64,000 nucleotides of DNA from Silene conica. Its lineage: Eukaryota; Streptophyta; Magnoliopsida; Caryophyllales; Caryophyllaceae. Shown here in pieces: positions 48,647 through 59,163 of the stretch. The stretch is from positions 68,587,237-68,651,236 of the forward strand of contig CM055316.2 of NCBI GenBank assembly GCA_029255685.2, read 5' to 3'. Made by a program: the position numbers and the translations under genes. The notes beneath the pieces were generated by a model. It searched no databases. It saw only the letters and a list, made by a program, of their open reading frames with translations, and was not told the origin of the DNA. The number at the start of each line of letters is the position of its first letter. Positions within the stretch are counted from its first letter, which is position 1.

Positions 48647-48884
48647 CAGAATGGTCGACCGACCCGAAAAACAGGTCGACCGACCACAAAACACGAAACC
48701 GAGTTTCTGAACACGATTTCTCACAAAAGATAAACTGTCGAAACAGAAAAACACGCAGGAGGCGGTCGACCGACCGCAACGGGGGGTCGATCGACCGACT
48801 TAGCGGCAGAAGACGATTTTTCAGGTTTTAAAACTTACGAAAAACACAAAGGTAAAATTTTCATGGCCTGGCTCTGATACCACT
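47202..48884 (-). other. Copia leader with homopolymer palindrome and GGTCGACCG words
   Basis: 1.7 kb untranslated leader between the 5' LTR and gag. An A16/T30 run (48597-48642) can fold on itself. Around it, at 48553-48800, are repeated words such as GGTCGACCGACC and GGTCGATCGACCG. No protein is supported; a poly-Lys frame at 48558-48779 is an artefact of the homopolymer. Confidence 0.75.
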
Positions 48885-49883
48885 TGTGGGAATAAAGCAT
48901 GTATTCGCCCCAAACTTGCAGGATTATAATGAAACATACAATTGTGATTATAGTCATAAGTCAATAAAAAGCATGAAAAAGAAATCAACCTTTGGTCCTT
49001 GTGCGAAAGGCCTAAGAACATGAATTAACACAAATTCCCTCCTATAACTTGCACCCAAGACTTAGAATGAGACGTGGCCGCGTGTGCTAGAAATCCTCTC
49101 CAACTGCCTTGCAATATTGGGAGAGCTATTTAGGTTTTAGATGTGAGATCTGAGGTTTTGGGAGAAGAAAGCTCTCAAAACCCTAATTTTTCCTTGAGAT
49201 TTGTTTAAACAGTGAAACAAGAGTCACTGACATAAGGAGAGTCCTCCTCCTTATGTAGCTCTTTTGGCCGAAATTTCCAATAGGGTAGGAGTGGGCTTTC
49301 CACTCTTACCTTATTCTAATTTGTGATTCGACCCATTTAGCTAAACTTTATTCGCGGGTTTTGTTTATAAATCGTATGCATGTTATCAGATATTAATGCA
49401 GTCGATGTATTAATAATGGTCTGATAAAATTACGATATTGTATAATTACCCAAATTAATATAACTGTTTATATTAATACGCGAATACAATATTTAATTAA
49501 ATATAACCGTTTATATTTAATTTTACGAATTAATCATGCAATCCGTATTAGCTAAAATTATTTAATCCGTATTAAATAATAATCTCAACATCTTATTGAC
49601 TAATTTAATAGTCAATACCTCTGACTAACTGTTTAGTCATATCCGGCAAAATGTGACTGTATTTTCATACCTTCACATCTCTCAAACGTGTCCTATAGGT
49701 GTGACGTATAGGGACCAGTTGATCACCGCCATCCGTATGACAATAACGTCAAACTTATCTAGCAAGCCAACCGTTATTGATAAACGTGGATCAACTGGTA
49801 ATAATACAAAAGTATGCCCTTGTGATCCTTAAAGAGATTTAATAAGTCATTGTACTTAATTGTCAAGGACACCAGCCCCAACA
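48885..49883 (-). repeat. Copia 5' LTR
   Basis: 999 bp, TGTGGGAATAAAG...CCCCAACA, two bases from the primer site. Near-identity with the other LTR indicates recent insertion. Confidence 0.93.
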
Positions 49884-49888
49884 AGACG

Positions 49889-49964
49889 ACCTAGCTATGC
49901 AATCCTGAAGAGTTTGAATGAGGGCTTGCGTCTCAGCATTCTCATCATTGATTGGCTCTGTCAT
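49889..49964 (-). pseudogene. Family B gag N-terminus
   Basis: Starts MTEPINDENAETQALIQTLQ on the minus strand, about 160 bp from the family B primer site. It is in frame with the main gag across the copia insertion once one copy of the target duplication is discounted, so gag was open here when the copia arrived. Confidence 0.75.
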
Positions 49965-50135
49965 GCTTTAATCATAAGAGAATAAACCGTTAGACGTATT
50001 CTTAACAAGGCACAAACAGACTACAATATAAGTCCTTAAATCTACCCCATCTCTCATTCATTATTCAATTATATGGTCAAGTTAAGGTTGGAGGTCACAT
50101 GAGTGCGTCGGGAGCAATAATGCTCTGATACCAAC

Positions 50136-53024
50136 TGTAAAACCCCTCGCGAAGCGGAAATAAATAAACATACAAAGTACTAAAAATGCAGCGGAATTAA
50201 ACTTTTTAAACATAAACAACATGCGAGGTGAATCTAAACTAAAACTAAAACTGATATAAACAAAATAGATAAGTATAACAGTTCTAAGTACGGAAACCAA
50301 ATATGTACAAAGCCTGGGATGGAACATCCCTACAGGCACCAAAAGATAAAAGTATCGAACTAAAGTCTAGCTAATCGAAAGTGTAAGTCATATGATGACA
50401 AGTGGATCATCACTCGCTAGCTCTCAATGAACCCTGTCCAACCTGCATGTACCTACATACATGAAAACATGTACGCCACAATCAGTGGGGAGTGACTAGA
50501 GTTCTCCTAGCCACCTTTTGTAACGACACGTAACAAGCAATACAAACAGAACACTCCAACATGTATAAACATGTGAAGTATAACAATATCTCAATAACTG
50601 ATCTCATACTATCATGCAATCACTAATGCACGGCTCTCAACCAACTTCGGAAACTATTTGGAAGGAGAGCCGGTTTCCCTACCGGTTACCCGGTCGGGGG
50701 ATCTTTCAATCCAAACCATTTACGAAACTAACTAAAGAGTCATCCAATGCCTTGGATGAACAATATCAAAGTCAAGGTACTGTAGACATCACTATCATCA
50801 TACATATCTGACATTGTACCAACTCAAGGCAAACAGATAAAAACAGCAAGTATAAGGTTCAGCGGTCAACTTAAGACATAACCTAAATACCAATCATTCA
50901 GCAAGTATAAAGGTTCAGCGGTCAACTTAAGACATAACCTAAATACCAATCATTCAGCAAGCAAGGACTCAGAGGCCAACTTAAGGCATAGACCTGCCAA
51001 TCAGCAAGACACTAGACTCAGAGGCCAACTTAAGGCATAGACTAGCATCCAAAAGTAAAGGACTCAGAGGCCAGCTTAAGGCATGTCCCTTCACCACATC
51101 ACAAGATACTAAACTCACAGGCCAGCTTAAGGCATGTTCTAGCATCAAACATCTGCACCCCGGGTGAGGTGTTACGACCTAAATGCCCCGTTGTGCAGCT
51201 GCTCTACTCGTCAGACTCAGAGGCCAACTTAAGGCATGTTCCGACGCGATCACAACAAATATGTCTGGGCTCAGAGGCCAGCTTAAGGCATATCCCAGAT
51301 ACGACAACCATACACATATAGGGCTCAGAGGCCAGCTTAAGGCATATCCCCATATATGACAACAAGCTCACGTATTAAGCTCAGAGGCCAGCTTAAGGCA
51401 TATCTTAATACGCATCAATACAATATCATCCAAGTATAGAAACTAATCTATAGTTCTAGACCTTTACACTTCTAATCAACACTTAATTGATCCCGGGAAC
51501 TAAGTTGAGGGAGAGCCGGTTTCCCTTTCTGTTACCCGACCGGGGGGTCTCTATTCTCTCTCTATTCCCGAACCCAATATAGTGTCGCCCATCCTCCGGG
51601 GACCTCAAACACACATCAAGGGTACACGGAACGAATTTCAAACCAAGCCGATCAACCGATCAAAAGTTACAAACCAAATAAGATGAACAGGACTCTCAGC
51701 CGGTCAGTGGCAGGCGGGCGGCTGACCGTCTGAAAGTCCTTCTTCCTTTACATTTCAGAAAAAGAAAACAACATACAAGGGCTCCCAGCCGGTCGCCAGG
51801 CAGCCGACCCACCGGCTGGCACCCCTCCTTCCCCTTACAATTTCGTTTATTAAACCAAGAGCAAGGGCCCTCAGCCGGTCGGCAGGCAGCCGGCCCACCG
51901 GCTGGGGAACCCAAATCCTTAAATTTTATCGTACGCAACAAAGCTAAGATGGACTCCCAGCCGGTCGGCAGGCAGCCGGCCTACCGGCTGGGCATCCCAA
52001 CACTTAAATTCTAACTTTCGCAAAACAACCATAAAACACTCCCAGCCGGTCGACCGGCGGCCAGTCGGTCGACCGGCTCAGAGTCACTGAGCAGAAATTC
52101 GCAATTCGCAATATACTTCAAATCTTACAAAATCGATTCAAGATTTCTAAAATCGCAACATACAATGTTTACCCAGCATATGAAATCATCAAATACACTA
52201 AATACAACCATCAAACTCCACAAATAAACCTCAATAAGATTATACTTTGTATTCGTCGCAAGCATACAAATTTCTGAATTTTAACAACAAGTATATACAA
52301 CATCAACCAAGCATATGAGGGTCTTCCTTAAGGGTTCCTAGCATGATACTAAGTCCCATTAACATCATCAACTTGAAAATCAGAAGCTTAAACCAATTTA
52401 AACAAGAAAAGTGCTAATATGAACAATAAGTCCGAGTTTCTCATTATCGTCACCTTTTACGCTATTAAGCTCCTATCTCCTCTTCAATATCGCCACTAAC
52501 CTCCTTAGGATCTTCTAAGTCTTCACCTACAACAAGTAAAACGGTTTTAAGAGGCTAAAACTAGAATTATACCAAAACAGGCCAAATTTCGAATTGAAGG
52601 GAACGGAAAACGGAAGTGACGGATGGCTTGCAAATTTCATGAGGATTCCGAAAATGTATTTATTACCTTGATTCGGTGAACGGATGATGACGGAAATTGG
52701 ATTATAAGATTGAAGTTTAAGGAAGAAAAGAGAAATGAAGATGACAGTGATTTGTTTTTGTGAAAAAGAATATGTCGACATTACAAATGAGGTTTAGGGT
52801 TTAAGTAGTCCTTTCTGTTTGAGGAACGGGTTTGGTAACATGAACGGGTTATTCGATACGGACTTAAGTTTTGCCAAGTTGAGTTCGTCTTAAGGACTTA
52901 AGGTTCTTAAGACGGATCTTACGATTTATTAAAATACTTCTCAATAAACTATTAAAAAAGATTTTATTACTTAAAATAATTAAAAGCCTTTAAAATATAA
53001 ATCACGAAAATATGGGATGTTACA
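50136..53024 (-). repeat. Family B LTR, complete copy
   Basis: 2889 bp, TGTAAAACCCCTCGCG to GATGTTACA. Hairpin array at about 50850-51415, GC palindromes at 51690-52080. It is the reference for the split copy at 8550/32297. It abuts the family B primer site at 50123-50133. Confidence 0.92.
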
Positions 53025-53098
53025 ATCACCCAATCTTCAAAAAGTTTCGTCCTCGAAACTCGAAGGTAGAAGTAAGTACGAAAACAACTCTAACTTTC
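53025..53098 (-). other. Second family B internal stub
   Basis: The polypurine and internal start match 34697-34770 almost exactly, then are cut by the palindromic element at 53099. It shows that the family B element also once had LTR-int-LTR-int form. Confidence 0.8.
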
Positions 53099-56000
53099 AA
53101 AGTGGGAGGGGGTGAATTAAGTACCCTTTAAAACTTTAAACAAAATATATTTTCACAAAACAACTCTAAATCAGTAAACATGTGAATTGAACAAATCTAG
53201 TGACTGTTTAAACAATAAGAATTGTGTTGCACTGCTGATTTTATGCGTGAATGTAATAACATGAAAGGCAACAAACAAATTAAAACGAAACAAAAGAACG
53301 AAAAATGTGAACACATGAATATTGAATTTGGTTCGATCTAATCTCTTAAGGTCTGATGGTTTCAAATTTTACCTTGCATGTGAACGAGTTGCATTAAATT
53401 GAGGGTCGAATCCACAAGGAGCGAGAGTGAGTACCGATTGTATGATTCAATGGCTTAACTAAGACAAGCAATAACTTGTAAGAGGTTCAACTAAATGAAC
53501 TACACTATCTATAATAAAAAAGAGGCAAACTAAGAGAAATCTAAAACAAGGACGAGATAAGATTAAGATGTTTTACTCAAATATAATTAAAGCCTAGGGT
53601 GTGACTTAGTCACTTAACCACTAACAATCATATTCACCATTTAATTTTGTTGTTTAGTTGCCAAGGGGTTTATAGTATGGGTGGAAACGCCTCTAGGTCG
53701 CCTAATACATACCTCCCGGGTTCGTAGTAGGACACTAGTAATATCGCTTTACCTCCCTCCCGGGTTCGTAAGTCGAAGTCATTAATCCTAAGCTAGCAAT
53801 TCACCAAAACGACGCCATTTCGGAACCTTTTTCACTAAGGTCAAGGTTTAAGCCCGCGATAATCGCTCATAATCCCCGGTCATCCCACTCCCACTCCCTC
53901 TCCCAAGGGTCGATTTCAAACCAAATGGACCAAAGTTGACCAAATATGATTGTCATTGACATGTAAAATTAGAACTCGAGAGATTTTTAACGATCAAAAT
54001 AGAAATAAAATCAATAATATAACAATTTAGAAAATTTATTTCTCATATAAGTTCGGTCCATGGTCCGGTCCGTGGTCCATTTGGTTTGGTCCAGGACCGG
54101 ACCGAGGACCAAACTAGGGCAAATAGGTGGACCGTGGATCGGACAAAATAAAATTCAGTCCGGTCTAGTCTGCACCAAATGGTCCAGTCCGGTCTGGTCT
54201 TTGGTTCGGACCACTGAATGGACACCCCTAGGGGGAGATGGTTGCTTTGTTAACGTTATTTATGCGCTGGACGTTGCAATTAGCCATTTCCAAGGCTTTA
54301 TATGTTGAAATTCAACATCTCGCTAATCATGGCTTTATATGAGTAAAACTTGATAACTACGTTATCACCCTTTATTTTGTACCTAAAACCCTCCACTTTG
54401 TTCTAATTCCGCCTTGGTTTTCCCCTTAATTATCCTTATTTTTACCTAATTTGCCTTTACAAACTATTTTCACACGTTTTCGAGGTGTTTGTAGTATTTT
54501 CACGTATTTATAGGTAATTCGGGACTTGAAGGGGAGTACAAGAAAGGTTGTAAGACAATAAACCAAGTTCAGTGACCTTTTTGGATCGTTTCTACCATTT
54601 TGGGCGTATCTCGAGCAGTCGGGTGTAACTGGAGCCAATGCACCAGATTGAAGAAAGAGAAAAAGAACTGAAACAGCCCATTAGGTGTAACTCCTTCCAT
54701 CCGGCGTAACTATGACGCGGCCGATGTATCAATACACCAGATGAGCCTCCTACTCAGCTTGTTTCGTCCGTTTTTGGGCTTTTAAATCTTATTTTTAGGC
54801 TTGGTATATATACTAAAAAACCCTGATTTGTAGGGGGTTCATTTTGTTTTTAAAAAAACACACATTAGCTAATTAGAGAGAATTTGTAGAGAATTGTTGA
54901 ATCTCATTCATTGTTCTTCCATTTTATTTCAAGTCTTTAATGCAATCAAGTTCATTTCTTTTTGCCAATTTCCGGTATATTTTTGTTTCCTTGTTATTTT
55001 CTTTGTATTTATTTTATTAGCTTCGTATTTTAGTTTAATTAGGATTTAATCATACTATTAGTTAATATTTGCATGTTAGTAAGTAAAAATCGAATATTTA
55101 CAATGTTTGTTCACAAAGAGTCATCATTTGTTACTAGTTTAGGTTTAAAAACCATAATTAGTAAGTAGTCTCTTTACTAGGGGGTGATTTAACCCAAACC
55201 TGAGTAATTTACCAATTTAGTTTCACTAGATTTAGCTGTTGAGGGGGAAATTGTTGGGCATTAGCATAAGGTTTGACTTGTTAATGCTTAATTTGGGAAT
55301 ATGGTTGACTTTTGACCCTTGACCATCGATGGGAATTGATTAGGTTAAGATTTGACCACCATTTAACCTAGTTGTCGACTTGAGTCGAACCCGGGAGGGA
55401 GGACTTAAGGAGGGTGTTTATACTTTTCGGTTTGAAATCGACCCTTGGGAGAGGGAGTGGGAGTGGGATGACCGGGGATTATGAGCGATGATCGCGGGCT
55501 TAAACCTTGACCTTAGTAAAAAAGGTTCCGAAATGGCGTCGTTTTGGTGAATTGCTAGCTTAGGATTAATGACTTCGACTTACGAACCCGGGAGGGAGGT
55601 AAAGCGATATTACTAGTGTCCTACTACGAACCCGGGAAGTATGTATTAGGCAACCTAGAGGCGTTTCCACCCATACTATATACCCCTTGGCAACTAAACA
55701 ACAAAATTAAATGGTGAATTATGATTGTTAGTGGTTAAGTCACACCCTAGGCTTTAATTATATTTGAGTAAAACATCTTAATCTTATCTCGTCCTTGTTT
55801 TAGATTTCTCTTAGTTTGCCTTTTTTTTTATTATAGATAGTGTAGTTCTTTTAGTTGAACATCTTACAAGTTATTGCTTGTCTTAGTTAAACCATAGAAT
55901 CATACAATCGGTACTCACTCTCGCTCCTTGTGGATTCGACCCTCAATTTAATGCAACTCGTTCACTTGCAAGGTAAAATTTGAAACCATCAGACCTTAAG

Positions 56001-56272
56001 AAATTAGATCGAACCAAATTCAATATTCATGTGTTCACATTTTTCGTTCTTTTGTTTCGTTTTAATTTGTTTGTTGCCTTTCACGTTATTACATTCACGC
56101 ATAAAATCAGCAGTGCAGCACAATTCTTATTGTTCAAACAGTCACTTGATTTGTTCAACTCACATGTTTACTGATTTAGAGTTGTTTTGTGAAAATATAT
56201 TTTGTTTAAAGTTTTAAAGGGTACTTAATTCACCCCCTCCCACTTTTAAGTAACGTATCGATAAACTCAACA
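53099..56272 (+). mobile_element. Second palindromic LTR-derived element
   Basis: Arms 53099-53922 and 55429-56246 are long inverted repeats starting AAAGTGGGAGGGGGTGAATT. The plus-oriented right part (54231-56272) looks like an LTR: a TATATATACTAAAAAACCC core near 54805, then untranslated sequence, then a tail AATTCACCCCCTCCC. A possible true end is CTCAACA at 56272, about 32 bases past the C-rich tract, as in the composite at 31500. The left arm would then be an inverted U5 fragment. No target duplication was found and no protein is encoded. Confidence 0.6.
53923..54230. mobile_element. Truncated hAT-like MITE (GGTCCGGTCC-rich)
   Basis: Matches the right two thirds of the MITE at 61680-62154, ending GACACCCCTA. 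The left end is missing at the junction with the inverted arm. Rich in GGTCC/GGACC words. Confidence 0.7.
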
Positions 56273-57045
56273 TGGTAGTTAAAAAATTAAAATCACTAAA
56301 ACTTCTTAATCCTGACCTAGAAAGTGACCAAACCGAATGATCCAAATGGCGGTGAATATTGTTATATGGGTTGGTTGAAGGTTATTGGTCGTTTATGGTT
56401 GATGTATATAGGTGATATGATGTTTGATATTCTTTAATTTTATTAGGTCAACTATTTGTACTTATTTCTAATAAAATTTCAAGAATAATAATAAGAAATT
56501 GTCTTCAAATTTTTTTAAATAGAAATATTAAAGTGTACATGATAAAAGGTAAAATGTTTATCGGGGACATATTTTGTCGGTAGAAAAAATAAAGATGGAC
56601 TTACAATTAATGATATAAATTCATTAGTTCATATAAATAGTTTGCGATAGTTAAAGCAAAATCCTATACAATTTTTTCACAAAAAATAACTATTTCAAAT
56701 TTAATAAAGATTATATATCGTGACCTTGTATAAGATTTTTTGTGTTCTTACTTTTAGTTGTATACTTTAAACCGACAATCAAATGATAAAGGATGATCAC
56801 GTAACAATATTTTCTATAGTATATTAAGGAATGAAATACATTACTTCTAATTTAGACATATTTTGTTTTGATTACTATGATATATATGGACAATTTACAT
56901 TATTCTAATTTAGACATATATTTTTTCATTACTATGATACGGACAATATGAAATTAAATACCATAATAATTAGAGTTTGATTGGATTATTAAGCAAGCCA
57001 CATGTATAAATGAGAAGTCTAGACATACAATTATACAAATTAGTC
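56273..57045 (+). promoter_or_regulatory. Upstream region of peptide gene B
   Basis: AT-rich unique sequence between the transposon nest and gene B. TATAAA at 57005-57010 lies 107 bp before the ATG; expected transcription start is near 57035-57045. Copy A lacks all of this region, being cut at the equivalent of 57045/57046. Confidence 0.55.
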
Positions 57046-57116
57046 ATCATCATCCTCACCATATAGGTTGATTATTCATTCTTTATACAAATAGACTTTT
57101 AATTATTTTTACCACC

Positions 57117-58639
57117 ATGAAAAATCTTCATTACTTCATAATCATAGCCATTATCCTCATCGCATCCAAAGGTAAATGTAACGTTAAATTTTCATTTTAT
57201 TAATCTAATTAATTCGATGTCTAGAAAGGAGTTATTGTAAGTACTACTTATAATAATTAAGTTGATGTTATGTAATGACTGGTAAAACTGCTCTTTTTAG
57301 TTTGCAGTGTCATTTTGTACACCACTACTTTTTATTATTATTATAATTTATATGTAATATTGTATAAATAACATTTAATTAATGATTTGCCAAGGAATAC
57401 AAATGATCATGAGACATGCGATGAAATAAGAGAATGATAAGTCTTAATTAATTTGATTAATAACCATGTTTATTGTATTTTAAATATCGTTGCAGTCCTA
57501 GTTAAACACGGACAATTTGTAATACTAAAATTTATTTAGCATTTGTTGGTGTCGATGGATGTACAATGAACGATTTAAGATTATAAGGTTCATTGATAAA
57601 TTATAAGACAAAAGCCCTATAATATTAGAGTTTATTCATAAGAATTATCCATTTACCTAATTTTTATGTTTTAACTTGTTTTTACAAATGATTGATTTTT
57701 GTACTAGTTTTATTGGAATAATTTATGAGCCTAGTAAATTTTTTTCTTTTTCAAGTTTCCTATGGTTGTAATCTCAAAGTGGTATTTTTGGCTTTTTAAA
57801 CTTGTTCAATTGTAAAATACATATAATTTTCGTTTGATGTGATTCCATTTAACTTTGACAACGAAAAATTGAAATAATTAAAGTTAAATTTTGTAGTCTA
57901 ACCCAAATCTTAAATAATAAACCTTTTTGAAATATAATATATCGTATATATAAACGTTTATATAATAGATTGATAATATATATTTATTAAATTTATCGTG
58001 TATATTTCATACAACTTTCAAAGTTTTGTCCTCCAAAATAAATTACTAAACATGTATAATAATTTATGCATCAATAGATTAGTTTGTGAAAAAACAAATT
58101 ATTTAATATATTTTATAAGGATTACAATACCGTTTTTTGTGCGTTTGTAATATTTCACTTGAAAAAAAAAAAAAATATTAAGTTTAATTTTAATTTTGAA
58201 TAAAGTTAATGGTGTTTAAAATTTAACGATTTTAAGTTTTGTAATTACACAAACTTAAGAGACGCCTCATTACGCGTATTTTCAATCACAAATTGATGTT
58301 TAATTAATAAAGAATTTATTTTGCAAAAAAAAAAAAAAAAAATAAAGAATTTAGCATTTCTACTCACATTTTTGTATATATTACTATAAGACAATATGTC
58401 CATATATGATATTTATTCATACTTAGTGCATACTCAAATACTCATAATATATATTTTGAGTTGGAAATGTAGTTGAAGTATCACAGGAGATTGATCCACC
58501 ATTACCTCCTCAAGTATCATGTCATCCGGTGCATGACTGTTCATACTGCGTCAATTCAACTAAAAATCCATGTGATGTTCCTTTTTGTTATACCTACGAA
58601 ACTCGTAGAAGTATGTGTTGTTGTAGACTAAACACATAG
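57117..58639 (+). CDS. Secreted 8-cysteine peptide gene, copy B (two exons)
   Basis: Exon 1 is 57117-57171 and exon 2 is 58461-58639, with a phase-1 GT-AG intron of 1289 bp. The product is 77 residues: signal peptide MKNLHYFIIIAIILIASK, a short VGNVVEVSQEID leader with a PPLPP stretch, then the core C-x5-C-x2-C-x7-C-x4-C-x9-CCC and a four-residue tail. Eight cysteines allow four disulphides. A small secreted antimicrobial or signalling peptide is plausible by analogy with plant cysteine-rich peptides, but nothing proves function. The exons were chosen by conservation with copy A, consensus splice sites and the single long frame. A second AG 12 bases downstream would give a 73-residue form. 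TATA box and poly(A) signal are in place, so this is the likelier active copy. Confidence 0.82.
58319..58340 (+). mobile_element. Tiny poly(A) retro-insertion in the intron of gene B
   Basis: About 22 bases (TTTTGC plus an A run) flanked by direct repeats AATAAAGAATTTA (58306-58318 and 58341-58353). Copy A has a single AATAAAGAATTTA at the matching place. A long target duplication and an A tail suggest an extremely 5'-truncated LINE-driven insertion. Confidence 0.65.
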
Positions 58640-58713
58640 ATTCAAATTCTTCATTATCCATTTATTTCACATGTATTCCGTTTTTACATTATTCTCTCTT
58701 ATTAAAAGCAATG

Positions 58714-58719
58714 AATAAA
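58714..58719 (+). promoter_or_regulatory. Poly(A) signal of peptide gene B
   Basis: AATAAA 75 bases past the stop codon, conserved with copy A. Confidence 0.5.
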
Positions 58720-58787
58720 AAGCTAATGTGCCAATTTATAGTTGATTGTTTTTTTAATCCCATATATAAAAGCAACAATCACAGTGT

Positions 58788-59163
58788 TTAGGGTATTTTA
58801 AATTACCCTTTTTCCACCTTATCAAAAAACCTATAATTTTACCGAATCGGTTTTAAACTATAATTTTATCCAACTGAATGGTTTTTAACATATAATTTTA
58901 CCAAATTATAAACAGGAACTGACAAAACAAATATTACTAACCTCATTAAAATCGTTTTATAAACAAGAATTGACAAAACAAGAAAAACCATTCAGTGGTG
59001 ATGTTGCGGTTAGTAATATTTGTTTTGCAATTCTTGTTTATAATTCGGTAAAATTATATGTTAAAAACCATTCAGTTGGATAAAATTATAGGTTAAAATC
59101 GATTCGGTAAAATTATAGTTTTTGTTTTTTAAGGTGGAAAAAGGGTAATTTAAAATACCCTAA
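58788..59163. mobile_element. Foldback MITE
   Basis: 376 bp with long inverted ends, TTAGGGTATTTTAAATTACC at the left and its complement at the right, and further inverted blocks (GGTTTTTAACATATAATTTT and its mirror) inside. No protein. Target duplication not resolved. It sits exactly at the edge of the duplicated gene block and is absent beside copy A. Confidence 0.75.

Larger units (their letters stand above)
41514..49883 (-). mobile_element. Ty1/copia retrotransposon, nearly complete and recent
   Basis: 8370 bp with LTRs of 1000 and 999 bp that differ at very few sites (one G in TGTGGGGAA near the start, one T/G in the GAGATTT run). It is flanked by AGACA (41509-41513) and AGACG (49884-49888), a near-perfect 5 bp duplication. 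The primer site is 48872-48882 (minus TGGTATCAGAG); the polypurine side is 42514-42524. It splits the family B gag. Order on the minus strand: leader, gag, PR, INT, RT, RNase H. Despite its youth, coding is broken by a stop, a frameshift and a deletion. Confidence 0.93.
8550..53024 (-). mobile_element. Family B gypsy element (gag only), heavily nested
   Basis: The element runs in plus coordinates as LTR (8550-34696, interrupted by the family A array), polypurine side and internal region (34697-50135), primer site (50123-50133, minus-strand TGGTATCAGAG) and LTR (50136-53024). The internal region is interrupted by a solo LTR at 34870 and a copia element at 41514. The only protein seen is Gag; no RT or integrase is visible. 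It shares the TGTAAAACCCCTCGCG/TGTTACA LTR ends, primer site and the GAGGACGAAACTTTTTGAAG region with family A, so it is plausibly mobilised by family A proteins. Past 53024 the same polypurine and internal sequence begins again, implying an old LTR-int-LTR-int arrangement. Confidence 0.75.
57046..58786 (+). repeat. Inverted duplication, copy B
   Basis: Partner of 6367-8070 in opposite orientation. Includes leader, both exons, intron and 3' flank. Homology ends at CACAGTG (58786), immediately before a foldback MITE. Confidence 0.92.

Noticed and set aside
48558..48779. Poly-Lys/poly-Phe frame
   Set aside because: Artefact of the A16/T30 homopolymer in the copia leader.
57117..58639. Classical plant defensin
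   Set aside because: Cysteine spacing lacks the C-x3-C and C-x-C pairs of the CS-alpha-beta fold and ends in CCC.
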